A stretch of DNA of 64,000 nucleotides. It comes from Ipomoea triloba (Eukaryota; Streptophyta; Magnoliopsida; Solanales; Convolvulaceae). Shown one piece after another: positions 21,434-32,505 of this stretch (the stretch's first letter is position 1; each line of letters opens with the position of its first letter). The notes beneath the pieces were generated by a model. That model did no database searches. It saw only the letters and a list, made by a program, of their open reading frames with translations, and was not told the origin of the DNA. A program made the position numbers and the translations under genes. The stretch is taken from assembly GCF_003576645.1 (NCBI RefSeq), contig NC_044930.1, forward strand, positions 15,896,791 through 15,960,790, written 5' to 3'.

Positions 21434-22498
21434 TCCAAACACCTTAAGAGGATTAGCGATGAAGATGGTCACTCCCAACTACAATAAGCAGCTCCGGAGA
21501 GAAGAACAAAAAAAGGGAGTAGCCACCCCTAGTTCTGTTATTAGAGAAATAGGACTTTAGATGGCTAGTTCCTGCTTTAACGATAGATTCCTATTAGGCT
21601 GACCAAGGCCAAACAAAAGTTTCTATGGAATCTATTAGGATATTGATTCATTTGTAATGTTTTCGATAATCACTAAATGAACTTAAGGAAATGTTCCAAG
21701 TGATATCTTCTTTTGATGAATCAGTCTTGTCTCCATATCGCAATCTGTGTTCGAAAGGTAGTTCGAGAGGTACATGTTCAGTTTGCCTGTCTGCGTTATG
21801 ACTCGAAAAAGGGTAGTTCGAGAGATCGCTTCAAAAGATATCAAACTGAATATCCACGTATCTCTAAATGGAGGAATAAGGAGGGTTAGGGATCAATCAC
21901 TCAGGGGGAAGATCCTTAACCAGATCAAGACAGAAGGATAAGGAGGGTTAGGGATCAATCACTCAGGGGGAAGATCCTTAACCAGATCAAGACGGAGGAA
22001 TAAGAAGGTTTATGGATCAATCACTCAGGGGGACGATCCTTAAACTCATTTGGAAGACAGTTCACCTTCGAGAGGTAAAACTGATGGGTTCAACATAAGT
22101 GGAACGGTTATATTAGCCACGTGGTCACCGGTTACTGACGGTTTTCCATATTTAAAAATCTTTTCTTGATAAGTGGGAGCATGCTCATATAGTTATTATC
22201 CTTTAATACCCCACTATCCTGAACCTAAAACCGCCCTGTATATTACCAAAAATACCCTTACCTTTTTTATATACGCTGACCGTTATTAGGGGTATTTCTG
22301 ACCTTTTACTTCTTTAAAATTAACCGGTATCCTTCCTCGGATCAAATATTCAACCCTACCCGTGTATCCAACCCGAATCCACATGATATAAAACCCAAAC
22401 CCTTCTTCTTTACCCGGATTCAAGCTAAAACCGTTTACCCAAAATCCCCAAATCCTAAACGCTGTACACATTCCCTCCAAAACATCTAACCTTCATCA
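21434..22498 (+). other. Leader region before env-like ORF
   Basis: Untranslated sequence with the three-unit repeat at 21869-22042, two copies of TTCGAGAGGT (21762, 22067) and no supported ORF. Copy B carries a recognisable equivalent at 45853-46836. Promoter or splice signals for the env-like ORF would be expected here. Confidence 0.6.
21869..22042 (+). repeat. Three tandem units of about 62 bp
   Basis: Units begin GAGGAATAAGGAGGGTTAGG and contain ATCAATCACTCAGGGGGAAG, with starts of the GAGGGTTAGG phrase at 21881, 21943 and 22004 (third unit diverged). Copy B has two units at about 46325-46472. Confidence 0.85.
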
Positions 22499-25400
22499 AT
22501 GGCGTCCGAAACTTCAACATCAACCTCATCTTCCGAAGCCTACCAAAAGGAGCTGCGACACATTCGCACGCAAATCAAACAAGTCAAGGCAGGAAGCATC
22601 CTTGACAAAGATGGCTTCATCACGAACTCTTCAAATCCAAAAATGGCAGAAAAGGTCCTGAAGAAGTTTGAGAAAGCAGGACTGGTGAAATACATGACGC
22701 ATGACTACCGGACCATTCACCCCCTCGACTTCACAGAATGGTTCGCGAATGCCAAGGTCACGAAAGGGAAAATCGAAAGCCGATTCAATGAATTTCCCAT
22801 CACAACCTCCGTAGGTGACCTCCGAGCGGCATTCGATTTCGCGTCAACGGAGGACGCAGTCAAGCACCTGTCGGACTACGAGTTAGATAAGCAAGCCTTC
22901 TGGGAAAAGATCCGACTAACGACTGCACCACCAAGAGCATCCTCAGCCCTCCGCAAGTACCACCTAAAGGAGAGGTTTGCTCTCGCTGCCGACCTAATCA
23001 TGAAGTTTGTGCTCGGCAAGGTGTCTGGAACTGACGAGGTTAGTCTAGACCTCCTCAAAATCCTCCATGCCATTTGGAACAACAACAAACTGGACTGGGC
23101 ACACGTTATCTTCAACTTCCTCAAACAGCAAGTGATGCGCTCAGTCTCCAACACCAACCTGTCGATAAGTAAAAAGGATGGTTTCGGCTTTGTTGTTCAA
23201 TTTCTCCTAAGCCTGAAGGGCTTTGAACTGAGGGAAGGAAAAGAGATTCATCGAAATACCTATATGGGTAGGACGAAATCTCTAGTCCCCAAAGCTAAAG
23301 GTGTTAAGGCTGCACCTTCTCCCTCACAGCCAAAAGGAAGGGGCAAAAGGAAAGCCCCAGCCAAGGAGAAGGACTCTGATGATGAGCCTTTGGATACTCT
23401 GATTCAGAGAATTGCTTTGAGGGCCAAAAGGGCCAAAAATATTGCTGTCACCCAGGTTCGAGAGGTGACACCGTCGGTAATACAAGTACCCTTCGAGGAC
23501 AGGGCACAAGCCCAGGGGGAACCTCAAGCTACACTGGCCACTGAGGTTGAGAGAGTGCCCCCTACCAGGTCTCTGTCAAGAGGTTTGTGTGATGATCTTC
23601 ATGATGATATTATTGCTGAGGGTACTGGTGAATCTGTGTTTGAACCTCGAGAGGAGGTTCGAGAGGTTGAAGGTACTGGGATCAGTGATCCAGTACAGGG
23701 GGATACAGAAGAACCACGACAGGTGGTTCGAGAGATAGATGTTCCAGCAGCTGAAGCTCAGGATTACATGGTAGCTGCTGATGATCAGGGCATTGTGGTC
23801 AGGGACCCAGTGCAAAATGTTCTGAATGTTGAGTTGACACCCACTGAATCTGCTCAGATTGATAGATCAGTTGCTCAAGTAATAGCAGATGTCAGATTGG
23901 AAGATGATCTCTCGGATAATGGTCGAGAGATCACTACTACAGNCACTTCTCAGTTGAATCAACCTGATAAGAATGTATCTAGCTTAGATGAATTCTCCAG
24001 AGTACTTCGATGGATCAACTGGAGAACAGGTCCAATTGATCAACTGATCTCGAGAGCAGCAGATATGATGGCTGAAGAAGAGTTTGCTCTAAATTGGTTG
24101 AATATCACCACACTTCCAGCCAATGAACTGCTAGATCTTGCCCATGAGATGAACGTGACCAGGACAAATCTTGGTCGAGCAGATAAAGGAAAGGGCATAG
24201 CAGTTGATGCACCAGAAGTTGAAGCCGAGCCTGAAGTAGATCCTGAAACAGAAGCTCGATTTCAAGAAGAAATAAGGCTGGCCACTGCCATCTCCTTGGG
24301 ACAAAACATTGAATTCACGAGAGGTCCAGGAGAGACCTCTGGGGTTGCTCACGATGATATTGCAACAGCCGCAATCCCACTGTCCCAAGTCAGTAACTCT
24401 GCTCTGGACGAACAGGTAGAAGCTTCGAGAGGTGAATCCGAGACCTCTGAAGCACTTCAAGTGGCACCCAACACCGTTCTACTTTTGCCACCACCTGCGT
24501 CCACACCCTCGATTGACAACGATGAAGCTCAGATAGTTCGAGAGGGTGAAGTTCCGTTGCTCCAACTTCCAGGCTTTCCCATCGATATGGAAATGCCATC
24601 ACCATACCTGCTACCAGATGATACAGCATCAACCTTTGCTGCCAGGATGGTTGACAGACAGCGATGGAGTGCTCCTGAAATTATAATGATCCATAACTCA
24701 CCTAAGAAGGAGCACAATGAGCAACATGAGCAGAATGTTCCAAGTCCTGCTGGTTCGAGAAGTGCTGAGGAGGACGATGCAACTATCGAAGGTGGAAACA
24801 GGGAAGCACCTATCGAAACTTCGTCTCCAATTCCACCAGCAGATGACCAGGTTCCCAGCACTGATTCGAGAGGTAACGCTGAGGAGGAACTTCCATTGGA
24901 TGGAAACTGGGAAGCGTCCAACACAGAAGATCCCCCCTTGGCTGATCCAATCCCTTCAGTCGCTGAAGCTGAGGGTCCAGGTTCGAGAGGTGCTGAGCAA
25001 GAAGTGATCCATCCCTCAGGTGGAAACCGGGAAGCACCTGACATGGAGCTACCTTCGAGCTCTGAACTCAGTGTTCCTGCAACCACTCAGAGACTCCTTC
25101 GAGAGGTGGACTCGCAACTGCAAGTCATGGGTGGAAATCTGGAAGCACCCAAGTCCCCTCCAACGAAAGGTACCTATCGATCCTCTTCTCCTTCTACTTC
25201 TGATCATGATCAACAGGCCGCGCAAGAGTTCTTTGGCGAAGTACGTCAATTTATGGCTGATCAAACTCAGAAGATGGCTCGCTTTGAGCGCGTACTGGCC
25301 ATTGTTCGAAATGCTGCACTACCCGTGGCTGGCACAACCGAGTCTCAGGCCAATCATGAAGAACTACTCGAACAGGCAGTATGGGCTGAGACTGCAGCAC

Positions 25401-25863
25401 AGAAAGCTGCCGATGAGGCTGCTCTCGCTCGAGCAGAGGCTGCAAGTGTGAAGGCTGATCTAGCTGATTTACGAGCAGAGCTTCGAGCACATCAACATTC
25501 CAGTGAACTTCGACAGGATGTGATGAAGGCCATACTCGATGACCTGTCGAACCAAGTGCCTGCCCAACTTCAAGCAATCTTCGAAGGTATGTCCATCCTC
25601 CTATCCCGTGCTGATGATGCCAACAAGGGGGAAAATAAAGGGAAAAAGAAGGGGGAAAATACAACAGGCAAGAAAAGGGCAGCAAGTGAACCAACTGGAC
25701 CTCCTCCGAAAATACCAAGAATTATGAGCAAAGCAGTGGAGGATGCTAAACGAGCAGAAAATCTAAGGGTCCAGCGTACACTGGAAATGGAGAAAAGGAG
25801 AGAAGAGGACAGAGAAAGGAGAAGAAAAAGACAAGAACAACAGTCAGAAGAAGAAAGGAAGAT
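22499..25863 (+). CDS. Env-like ORF of element A (3' end in gap)
   Basis: A long frame from ATG 22499 (MASETSTSTSSSEAYQKEL), in the position of the SIRE/Maximus env-like gene. Residues 1-260 form a conserved folded-looking domain (GFITNSSNPKMAEKVLKKF, HPLDFTEWFANAKVTKGK, ILHAIWNNNKLDWAHVIFNF). Next come a basic KPKGRGKRK-type region, a long acidic disordered part, about four repeats of roughly 38 residues (GSRG...GGNREAP), an Ala-rich coiled coil (ETAAQKAADEAALARAEAAS), and a Lys/Arg-rich tail. I see no signal peptide or membrane segment, so a surface glycoprotein role is unsupported. A single N at 23943 replaces about 80 bp seen in copy B; the C-terminus is in the N run from 25864. Confidence 0.8.
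24740..25160 (+). repeat. About four 114-bp coding repeats in the env-like ORF
   Basis: Each unit encodes a core such as GSRG-AEE followed by GGNREAP (variants DGNWEAS, GGNLEAP). At DNA level each has TTCGAGAGGT or a near match followed by TGGAAAC(C/A)GGGAAGC. Copy B has the same units at 43183-43560. Confidence 0.75.
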
Positions 25864-26208
25864 NNNNNNNNNNNNNNNNNNNNNNNNNNNNNNNNNNNNN
25901 NNNNNNNNNNNNNNNNNNNNNNNNNNNNNNNNNNNNNNNNNNNNNNNNNNNNNNNNNNNNNNNNNNNNNNNNNNNNNNNNNNNNNNNNNNNNNNNNNNNN
26001 NNNNNNNNNNNNNNNNNNNNNNNNNNNNNNNNNNNNNNNNNNNNNNNNNNNNNNNNNNNNNNNNNNNNNNNNNNNNNNNNNNNNNNNNNNNNNNNNNNNN
26101 NNNNNNNNNNNNNNNNNNNNNNNNNNNNNNNNNNNNNNNNNNNNNNNNNNNNNNNNNNNNNNNNNNNNNNNNNNNNNNNNNNNNNNNNNNNNNNNNNNNN
26201 NNNNNNNN
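25864..26208. other. Sequencing gap (345 N)
   Basis: The end of the env-like ORF is missing in element A. Copy B (39935-40300, minus strand) carries the corresponding C-terminal domain. Confidence 0.99.
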
Positions 26209-26313
26209 CTTTAGTAGAATAGTTGTTAAACTTACCGTATGCGCTGAAAAATAAAATCAATGATCTTTTCTTGCTAATCAGCCATACAAGTAAGTATAAG
26301 TGTTGGCATCATC

Positions 26314-26327
26314 AAAAAGGGGGAAAT
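26314..26327 (+). promoter_or_regulatory. Polypurine tract of element A
   Basis: AAAAAGGGGGAAAT immediately precedes the 3' LTR start (26328) and would prime plus-strand synthesis. Copy B has AAAAACGGGGAAAT in the same place. Confidence 0.9.
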
Positions 26328-28407
26328 TGTTAGGAACATCATGTAATAGGTTTTGATGATACCAACTGTTAAGTAGAAATCCCCAAGTCTCGACACATAG
26401 GCAAAACGTTGTAAGTTCGACAAGTAAACCAAGAGCGAAAATACAACCGGGTAACTTTGAGCTCAACTCGGAAAATATTTAAGCTTGAGGTAAANNNNNN
26501 NNNNNNNNNNNNNNNNNNNNNNNNNNNNNNNNNNNNNNNNNNNNNNNNNNNNNNNNNNNNNNNNNNNNNNNNNNNNNNNNNNNNNNNNNNNNNNNNNNNN
26601 NNNNNNNNNNNNNNNNNNNNNNNNNNNNNNNNNNNNNNNNNNNNNNNNNNNNNNNNNNNNNNNNNNNNNNNNNNNNNNNNNNNNNNNNNNNNNNNNNNNN
26701 NNNNNNNNTCTCGTGTTGTAATTTCATAGATAGAACAGAAGAAGGCACGGGACAACATTGGAGGAATAAGGGTCTGCGAGACATCAACTAAGTCTCGAGA
26801 CATAAGCAGAGTTCGAGAGGTAGTACCTCTCGATACAACCATCCAGTTCGAGACATAAGCAGAGTTCGAGAGATAGGATCTCTCGATACAACAATCCAGT
26901 TCGAGACATAAGCAGAGTTCGAGAGATAGGATCTCTCGATACAACAATCCAGTTCGAGACATAAGCAGAGTTCGAGAGATAGGATCTCTCGATACAACAA
27001 TCCAGTTCGAGACATAAGCAGAGTTCGAGAGATAGGATCTCTCGATACAACAATCCAGTTCGAGACATAAGCAGAGTTCGAGAGGTAGAGCTCTCGATAC
27101 TTGGATTCGAGACATCAAACAATCGAGACATCAACCTTGGTCTCGATAAACTGACACTTCTCCAGTAATGCTGAATGACGGTCAGGAAGCATACTTAAAG
27201 TTTGGAGAAGAAAAATATCATGGAGATAAAATATTAAGGAGGTGCCAGAAGTGGATGCCACTAATCCAAAGTCGGTCTTATTCCCTAGAACGAAGATCAA
27301 TGGGAATTTAAAAAGAGTAACTTTTACCAAAAGTAGCAAGTGGAGCATGGACTCAAGAAAGTGGATTATGGAATATCCACTACCAAACAAAAGGTTCAAG
27401 TTACAAGACCACCACTCCATGAAGAATGCTGAAAAGTTGCAAGTCCCATACACATCATGGGAGACAAATTTCCCTCCAACGGAATTATTCCTCAACTCTC
27501 ATATAAAAAGGACGTGAAGACACAAAGCGAAAAAAAAAAAGGAGGCGTAATAGAGTTGGAAAATTCGAAAGAGGTGTCTGATTCAAACGTTCAAGTGCAA
27601 GTGCTTAACTTGGAATATCATCTTGATATTCAAAACAGCGAGAAAACACATCTTAGTGTTTGAGAGAGTTACAAAGCTTAAACTGCTATACATCTAGAAG
27701 GTGACCGAAGCTGCTCTACATCGAAGTTGATTCAACGATAGCTTTTGGTCAGATTGGAGTTTGTTACATTCAACTGTGACAACCAAAAACACCTTGCTTT
27801 GGATTAAGCAAGAGAGGTGGAGTAACCTGGCAGCTGTCCGAGTGAAAGAAACCTGAGGCTTGACGCGGGCTTGGTGATCAAAGGTCAAGTGCTCGAGAGG
27901 TGGAGNCTTGAGGCGGGCTTGGTGATCAAAGCTCAAGTGCTCGATAGGTGGAGTAACAAGAAGCGGGGCGAAAAACCTGAGGCTTGAGGCGGGCTTCGTG
28001 ATCAAAGCTCAAGCGCTCGATATTGTACTAAAAAGGGAAGTTTTTTTAGTGCAATCCTTCCAGGGAGTTTCTGGAAGAAGAGTGGACGTAGGCGGGTTGG
28101 CCGAACCACTTAAAAATCTCTCTTGCATTTACTTACTGCTTTTATCTCTCGCTAACCTCTCGATTGCACTGCATATAAACACACCTCTCGAACTAACTCA
28201 AACTCGTGCTAACAAAAAGGGGATAACTTTTCCGCTGCGCATAAAACTTTGTCTTCTCCTCGTGAGGTATCGAACCTAAACATCCTAAGTTCAATACACA
28301 CGAGAGGTTGAAAAGATTTGCAAAATCTTATACAAGTCTATTCACCCCCCCCCCCCCCNCCCCCCCCCCCCCCTCTAGACTTGTACCCCATCCCCTTGGG
28401 ACCAACA
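26328..28407 (+). repeat. 3' LTR of copia element A
   Basis: It runs from TGTTAGGAACA to GGACCAACA, followed by the target copy ATTCC. It has a 214-base N gap (26495-26708), an N at 27906 where about 75 bp of the 5' LTR are missing, and an N at 28359 inside a long C-run. It has four extra units of the palindromic repeat compared with the 5' LTR, and it lacks the 35 bp at 11710-11744. Confidence 0.9.
26811..27100 (+). repeat. Expanded tandem array with palindromic units in the 3' LTR
   Basis: Five 52-bp units plus a partial one. A unit reads GTTCGAGAGATAGGATCTCT, CGATACAACAATCCA, GTTCGAGACATAAGCAGA. CGAGAGAT and ATCTCTCG form an inverted repeat within each unit. Four central units look identical to each other, so the expansion is recent. 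The 5' LTR has one full unit (11472-11540). Confidence 0.9.
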
Positions 28408-28412
28408 ATTCC

Positions 28413-29556
28413 ACAAGTCCCAGGAGACATTAGGTATGAGAGATGAACAAAACGACCAAAACCGAGCAGGACAGAAGTCCCGAGGGCCCAGAATGTTGCA
28501 TCCACGCGTGAATGCCACGTGGATGAATTCCAGTATGCATTCATGTGGTCATTCACGCGTGAAGGTCACGTGAATGAGACATTGCGGAGAAATTATTTTT
28601 GGGCAATTTTGGGAGAGACTATTTAAGGAGGCTTGATAGAATTCTGAAGAGAGCTTTTTGAGAGAGCAGTTTTTAGAGTTTTAGAAACCAAATTTCCATT
28701 CTTAGATTAGGTTTTACATTTCCTTTTAAATGAAGGAGTGAAGCTTGGATTGAAAACTACCATTTCATTTACTAGGGGATATCTATTTGAATCTTATTTC
28801 TATTTTACATATCTTGTTCTTAGATTGAATTAGTTTATGATCTTAAATCTATGATTATGTGTAGCTAGTTCCATCTAGGGATTGAGATGTGTGAATCTAT
28901 GCTTGCTAGTGTGAAGATCATATTTCTTATTATGGATTTGATTGATTTGATGTTGGAGGATCTATTCTTGTCTATTGATTGTTGTTTTGATTAGATCTTG
29001 TATAGATTTGACCAATCTATTAAGAGATTGAGACCTTGACTCTATCATGGTATTGATTTGAGTTGAGTTGGAGCTTTTTGCAATCTTAGATCTTATGGAA
29101 TTCCATGATTAGGAATAGTACGAAAGTGTGTAGCCTAGGTGTTTGATAAAATGTCTCTTAGGGCTTTTGGTTGCCAAATGGTACTCCTAAGCCTAAGAAG
29201 CTCTTGTACACAAAGGTGGAAAAGGTCTAAGATGACACACTCTTGAATAGCCAACACAATTGCATCATTAGACCACTATTTGAGACACATGATGAGGCAG
29301 CATAGACAAGCTCAATTCATTCCATTATTTCTTATTTCTTATTACTTATTACTTTGATCTTAGTTATCTCTTGCACACTTATATTTCATACATGCCATTC
29401 ACCACCCTCACACGTCTCATCCCGCATTCATTCAATTGAAAGCATAGCATAGCCCAACATCCACGTCCGTCCTTCGAGAACGACACTCGGGGAGTTTAGA
29501 CTCTTCGTTTTATCATTACCCTATGCATGCAACAAAAAAAAAAAAAACCCCTTGTC
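28413..29556 (+). repeat. Left LTR of Athila-like element, part 2
   Basis: It resumes after element A and matches 35166-36440, ending CCTTGTCA (right LTR: CCTTATCA). It contains the paired ACGCGTGAA/CACGTG cassette at about 28500-28575. It lacks the SINE found in the right LTR. The copy at 29969-31113 is the assembly duplicate. Confidence 0.85.
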
Positions 29557-29559
29557 AAA

Positions 29560-29577
29560 ATGGCGCCGTTGCCGGGG
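29560..29577 (+). promoter_or_regulatory. Primer binding site, tRNA-Asp type
   Basis: TGGCGCCGTTGCCGGGGA lies 3 bp after the LTR end and is complementary to the 3' end of plant aspartate tRNA, as in Athila-related elements. The assembly duplicate is at 31117-31134. Confidence 0.9.
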
Positions 29578-31499
29578 ATTGCAATAGGTTGTCAATTGTT
29601 TTGCTTTTACTTGATTGAATGTTTTTGAGAACTTGAGTATTGTTAACCCATTTCTTTTTTTTTTTCGTTTTTGTTACTTACCCTCAATTGGCTACTTCTA
29701 GTCAATTGTGGATTTTTTGCTTTCTTGAAAATCTTAATAGGTGAATGCACACAAGAGCGAAAGGAAACCTAGGCTTATTTCTTTACATACTGGAAATTAA
29801 CAAAGCAACAAGAAGAAAAAACATCCGAATTGAACAATAGCTTCTACAAGCGCTACGAGGAACTCTCAAGGAAGAGGAACAACTATACCAAATCCACCAC
29901 CAGTCCCAATTGACNCCCCCCCCCCCCCCTCTAGACTTGTACCCCATCCCCTTGGGACCAACAATTCCACAAGTCCCAGGAGACATTAGGTATGAGAGAT
30001 GAACAAAACGACCAAAACCGAGCAGGACAGAAGTCCCGAGGGCCCAGAATGTTGCATCCACGCGTGAATGCCACGTGGATGAATTCCAGTATGCATTCAT
30101 GTGGTCATTCACGCGTGAAGGTCACGTGAATGAGACATTGCGGAGAAATTATTTTTGGGCAATTTTGGGAGAGACTATTTAAGGAGGCTTGATAGAATTC
30201 TGAAGAGAGCTTTTTGAGAGAGCAGTTTTTAGAGTTTTAGAAACCAAATTTCCATTCTTAGATTAGGTTTTACATTTCCTTTTAAATGAAGGAGTGAAGC
30301 TTGGATTGAAAACTACCATTTCATTTACTAGGGGATATCTATTTGAATCTTATTTCTATTTTACATATCTTGTTCTTAGATTGAATTAGTTTATGATCTT
30401 AAATCTATGATTATGTGTAGCTAGTTCCATCTAGGGATTGAGATGTGTGAATCTATGCTTGCTAGTGTGAAGATCATATTTCTTATTATGGATTTGATTG
30501 ATTTGATGTTGGAGGATCTATTCTTGTCTATTGATTGTTGTTTTGATTAGATCTTGTATAGATTTGACCAATCTATTAAGAGATTGAGACCTTGACTCTA
30601 TCATGGTATTGATTTGAGTTGAGTTGGAGCTTTTTGCAATCTTAGATCTTATGGAATTCCATGATTAGGAATAGTACGAAAGTGTGTAGCCTAGGTGTTT
30701 GATAAAATGTCTCTTAGGGCTTTTGGTTGCCAAATGGTACTCCTAAGCCTAAGAAGCTCTTGTACACAAAGGTGGAAAAGGTCTAAGATGACACACTCTT
30801 GAATAGCCAACACAATTGCATCATTAGACCACTATTTGAGACACATGATGAGGCAGCATAGACAAGCTCAATTCATTCCATTATTTCTTATTTCTTATTA
30901 CTTATTACTTTGATCTTAGTTATCTCTTGCACACTTATATTTCATACATGCCATTCACCACCCTCACACGTCTCATCCCGCATTCATTCAATTGAAAGCA
31001 TAGCATAGCCCAACATCCACGTCCGTCCTTCGAGAACGACACTCGGGGAGTTTAGACTCTTCGTTTTATCATTACCCTATGCATGCAACAAAAAAAAAAA
31101 AAACCCCTTGTCAAAATGGCGCCGTTGCCGGGGATTGCAATAGGTTGTCAATTGTTTTGCTTTTACTTGATTGAATGTTTTTGAGAACTTGAGTATTGTT
31201 AACCCATTTCTTTTTTTTTTTCGTTTTTGTTACTTACCCTCAATTGGCTACTTCTAGTCAATTGTGGATTTTTTGCTTTCTTGAAAATCTTAATAGGTGA
31301 ATGCACACAAGAGCGAAAGGAAACCTAGGCTTATTTCTTTACATACTGGAAATTAACAAAGCAACAAGAAGAAAAAACATCCGAATTGAACAATAGCTTC
31401 TACAAGCGCTACGAGGAACTCTCAAGGAAGAGGAACAACTATACCAAATCCACCACCAGTCCCAATTGACCCACCTGGACAAGCTATTCAAAATGATCC

Positions 31500-32505
31500 A
31501 ATATTAGAAGAACCACAGATTAACCGAGTGAATCCATCGGAGCAAATTCGAGTTGATGAATATTATGAAGTACCGCAAGAACAACAGAGATCCATAGCAG
31601 ACTACATGACGCCAGAATTTAATATGCATAACTCTATTTATGTACCGCCGTTGGAGAATATAAACTTTCATGTGCACCCGACAATCCTTACTTTGGTTCA
31701 AAACAATCAGTATGCAGGATTACCGTCAGAAGATCCACATGCTCATATAACAAGATTTATTTGAGCCTGCGAGATGTACAGACAAGAAGGAGTAAGTGAG
31801 GAGATCATCAGACTGAAACTATTTCCATTCTCAGTAATTCGAGAAGCAGCAAGATGGCTAGAAAGCTAGGATGACTATCACTTCAGATCTTGGCAGCAAT
31901 TACATAAAGAATTTATGAACGAGTTTTTCCCAATCACCAAGATGATGAGGATTCGAAGACATATCCAAGAATTCAAGCAAGGGAGATTGGAAAGTTTAAG
32001 AGAAACCTGGAGGCGATTTAAGGTTTTAAAAAGACAGTGTCCACACGATCTTATGCATCCTTGGGATGTAATCAGTTCATTTTATGGAGGCTTAACTGAC
32101 GAAGGGAAAATGCTCCTTGACTCATTTTCGAGTGGTGCATTTGTGTCATTAGCATTGCCAGAGGCGGAAGAACTAATTGAGAGAATTTCAAAAAATACTT
32201 TGTGTTAGTACGATAGAAGAGAAGAACATGGCGGAATGTATGAGGTAAACAGTCATGTAGCAAGCGAAGCAAAGATTGAAGCAATAAATCACGAAATCAA
32301 AAAGCTACAGTCTATGGTAGAAAAAATGGAAGGAAAGATGAAACCATGTATGGCTTTAGCTTTGTATTGCAACATATGCGGAGGACCGCACAACACCAAC
32401 ATTTGTACATCACCTTCTACAGCAGAACATGTAGAAGCAGTAGATTATCAAAGAGGTCCCAGCTACAACGCCTACGGAGGTAACCAAGGACAAAACCACA
32501 ACTAG
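31500..32505 (+). pseudogene. gag: Athila-like gag, broken by stops
   Basis: The frame contains NFHVHPTILTLVQNNQYAGL and DPHAHITRFI, the retrotransposon gag core MNEFFPITKMMRIRRHIQEF with LRETWRRFK and FYGGLTDEGKMLLD, and a knuckle CNICGGPHNTNIC. The knuckle spacing (C-x2-C-x3-H-x4-C) is that of Athila Gag. TGA at 31762, TAG near 31867 and TAG at 32206 break it, and more stops follow 32503. Gag forms the particle; this copy cannot. Confidence 0.8.

Larger units (their letters stand above)
11183..28407 (+). mobile_element. Copia element A, SIRE/Maximus type, TSD ATTCC
   Basis: The LTRs run TGTTAGGAACA...GGACCAACA and the element is flanked by perfect ATTCC duplications (11178-11182 and 28408-28412). 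Order: 5' LTR, tRNA-iMet primer site, gag, protease, integrase, RT, RNase H, small ORF, env-like ORF, polypurine tract, 3' LTR. That order, with a long extra ORF after pol, defines the SIRE/Maximus lineage. It is defective: a 1-bp deletion in protease, a stop before the YVDD box and a stop in gag. About 2.3 kb of the stated span is duplicated by assembly (see 14611 and 19490) and 668 bases are N, so the real element is about 15 kb. Confidence 0.9.
28360..31470. repeat. Assembly duplication around the single N at 29915
   Basis: 28360-29914 and 29916-31470 (1,555 bp each) carry the same sequence: the end of the copia LTR, the right part of the Athila-like LTR, the primer site and the start of the interior. 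The second copy begins in a C-run at the LTR end, which is where sequencing commonly breaks. It is therefore an unmerged contig overlap. Confidence 0.85.

Noticed and set aside
21881..21890. GAGGGTTAGGG as interstitial telomere repeat
   Set aside because: Only one partial telomere-like unit per 62-bp repeat; not a TTTAGGG array.
25864..26254. Env-like frame of A running through the N gap to 26254
   Set aside because: N bases cannot be read as coding, and the short frame after the gap cannot be shown to be the same protein.
26811..27100. CRISPR-like repeat-spacer pattern
   Set aside because: The units are contiguous tandem repeats inside a plant LTR with no unique spacers and no cas genes.
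28413..31113. Two tandem Athila-like LTRs on the left
   Set aside because: Same reason: 1,555-bp copies on either side of the N at 29915.
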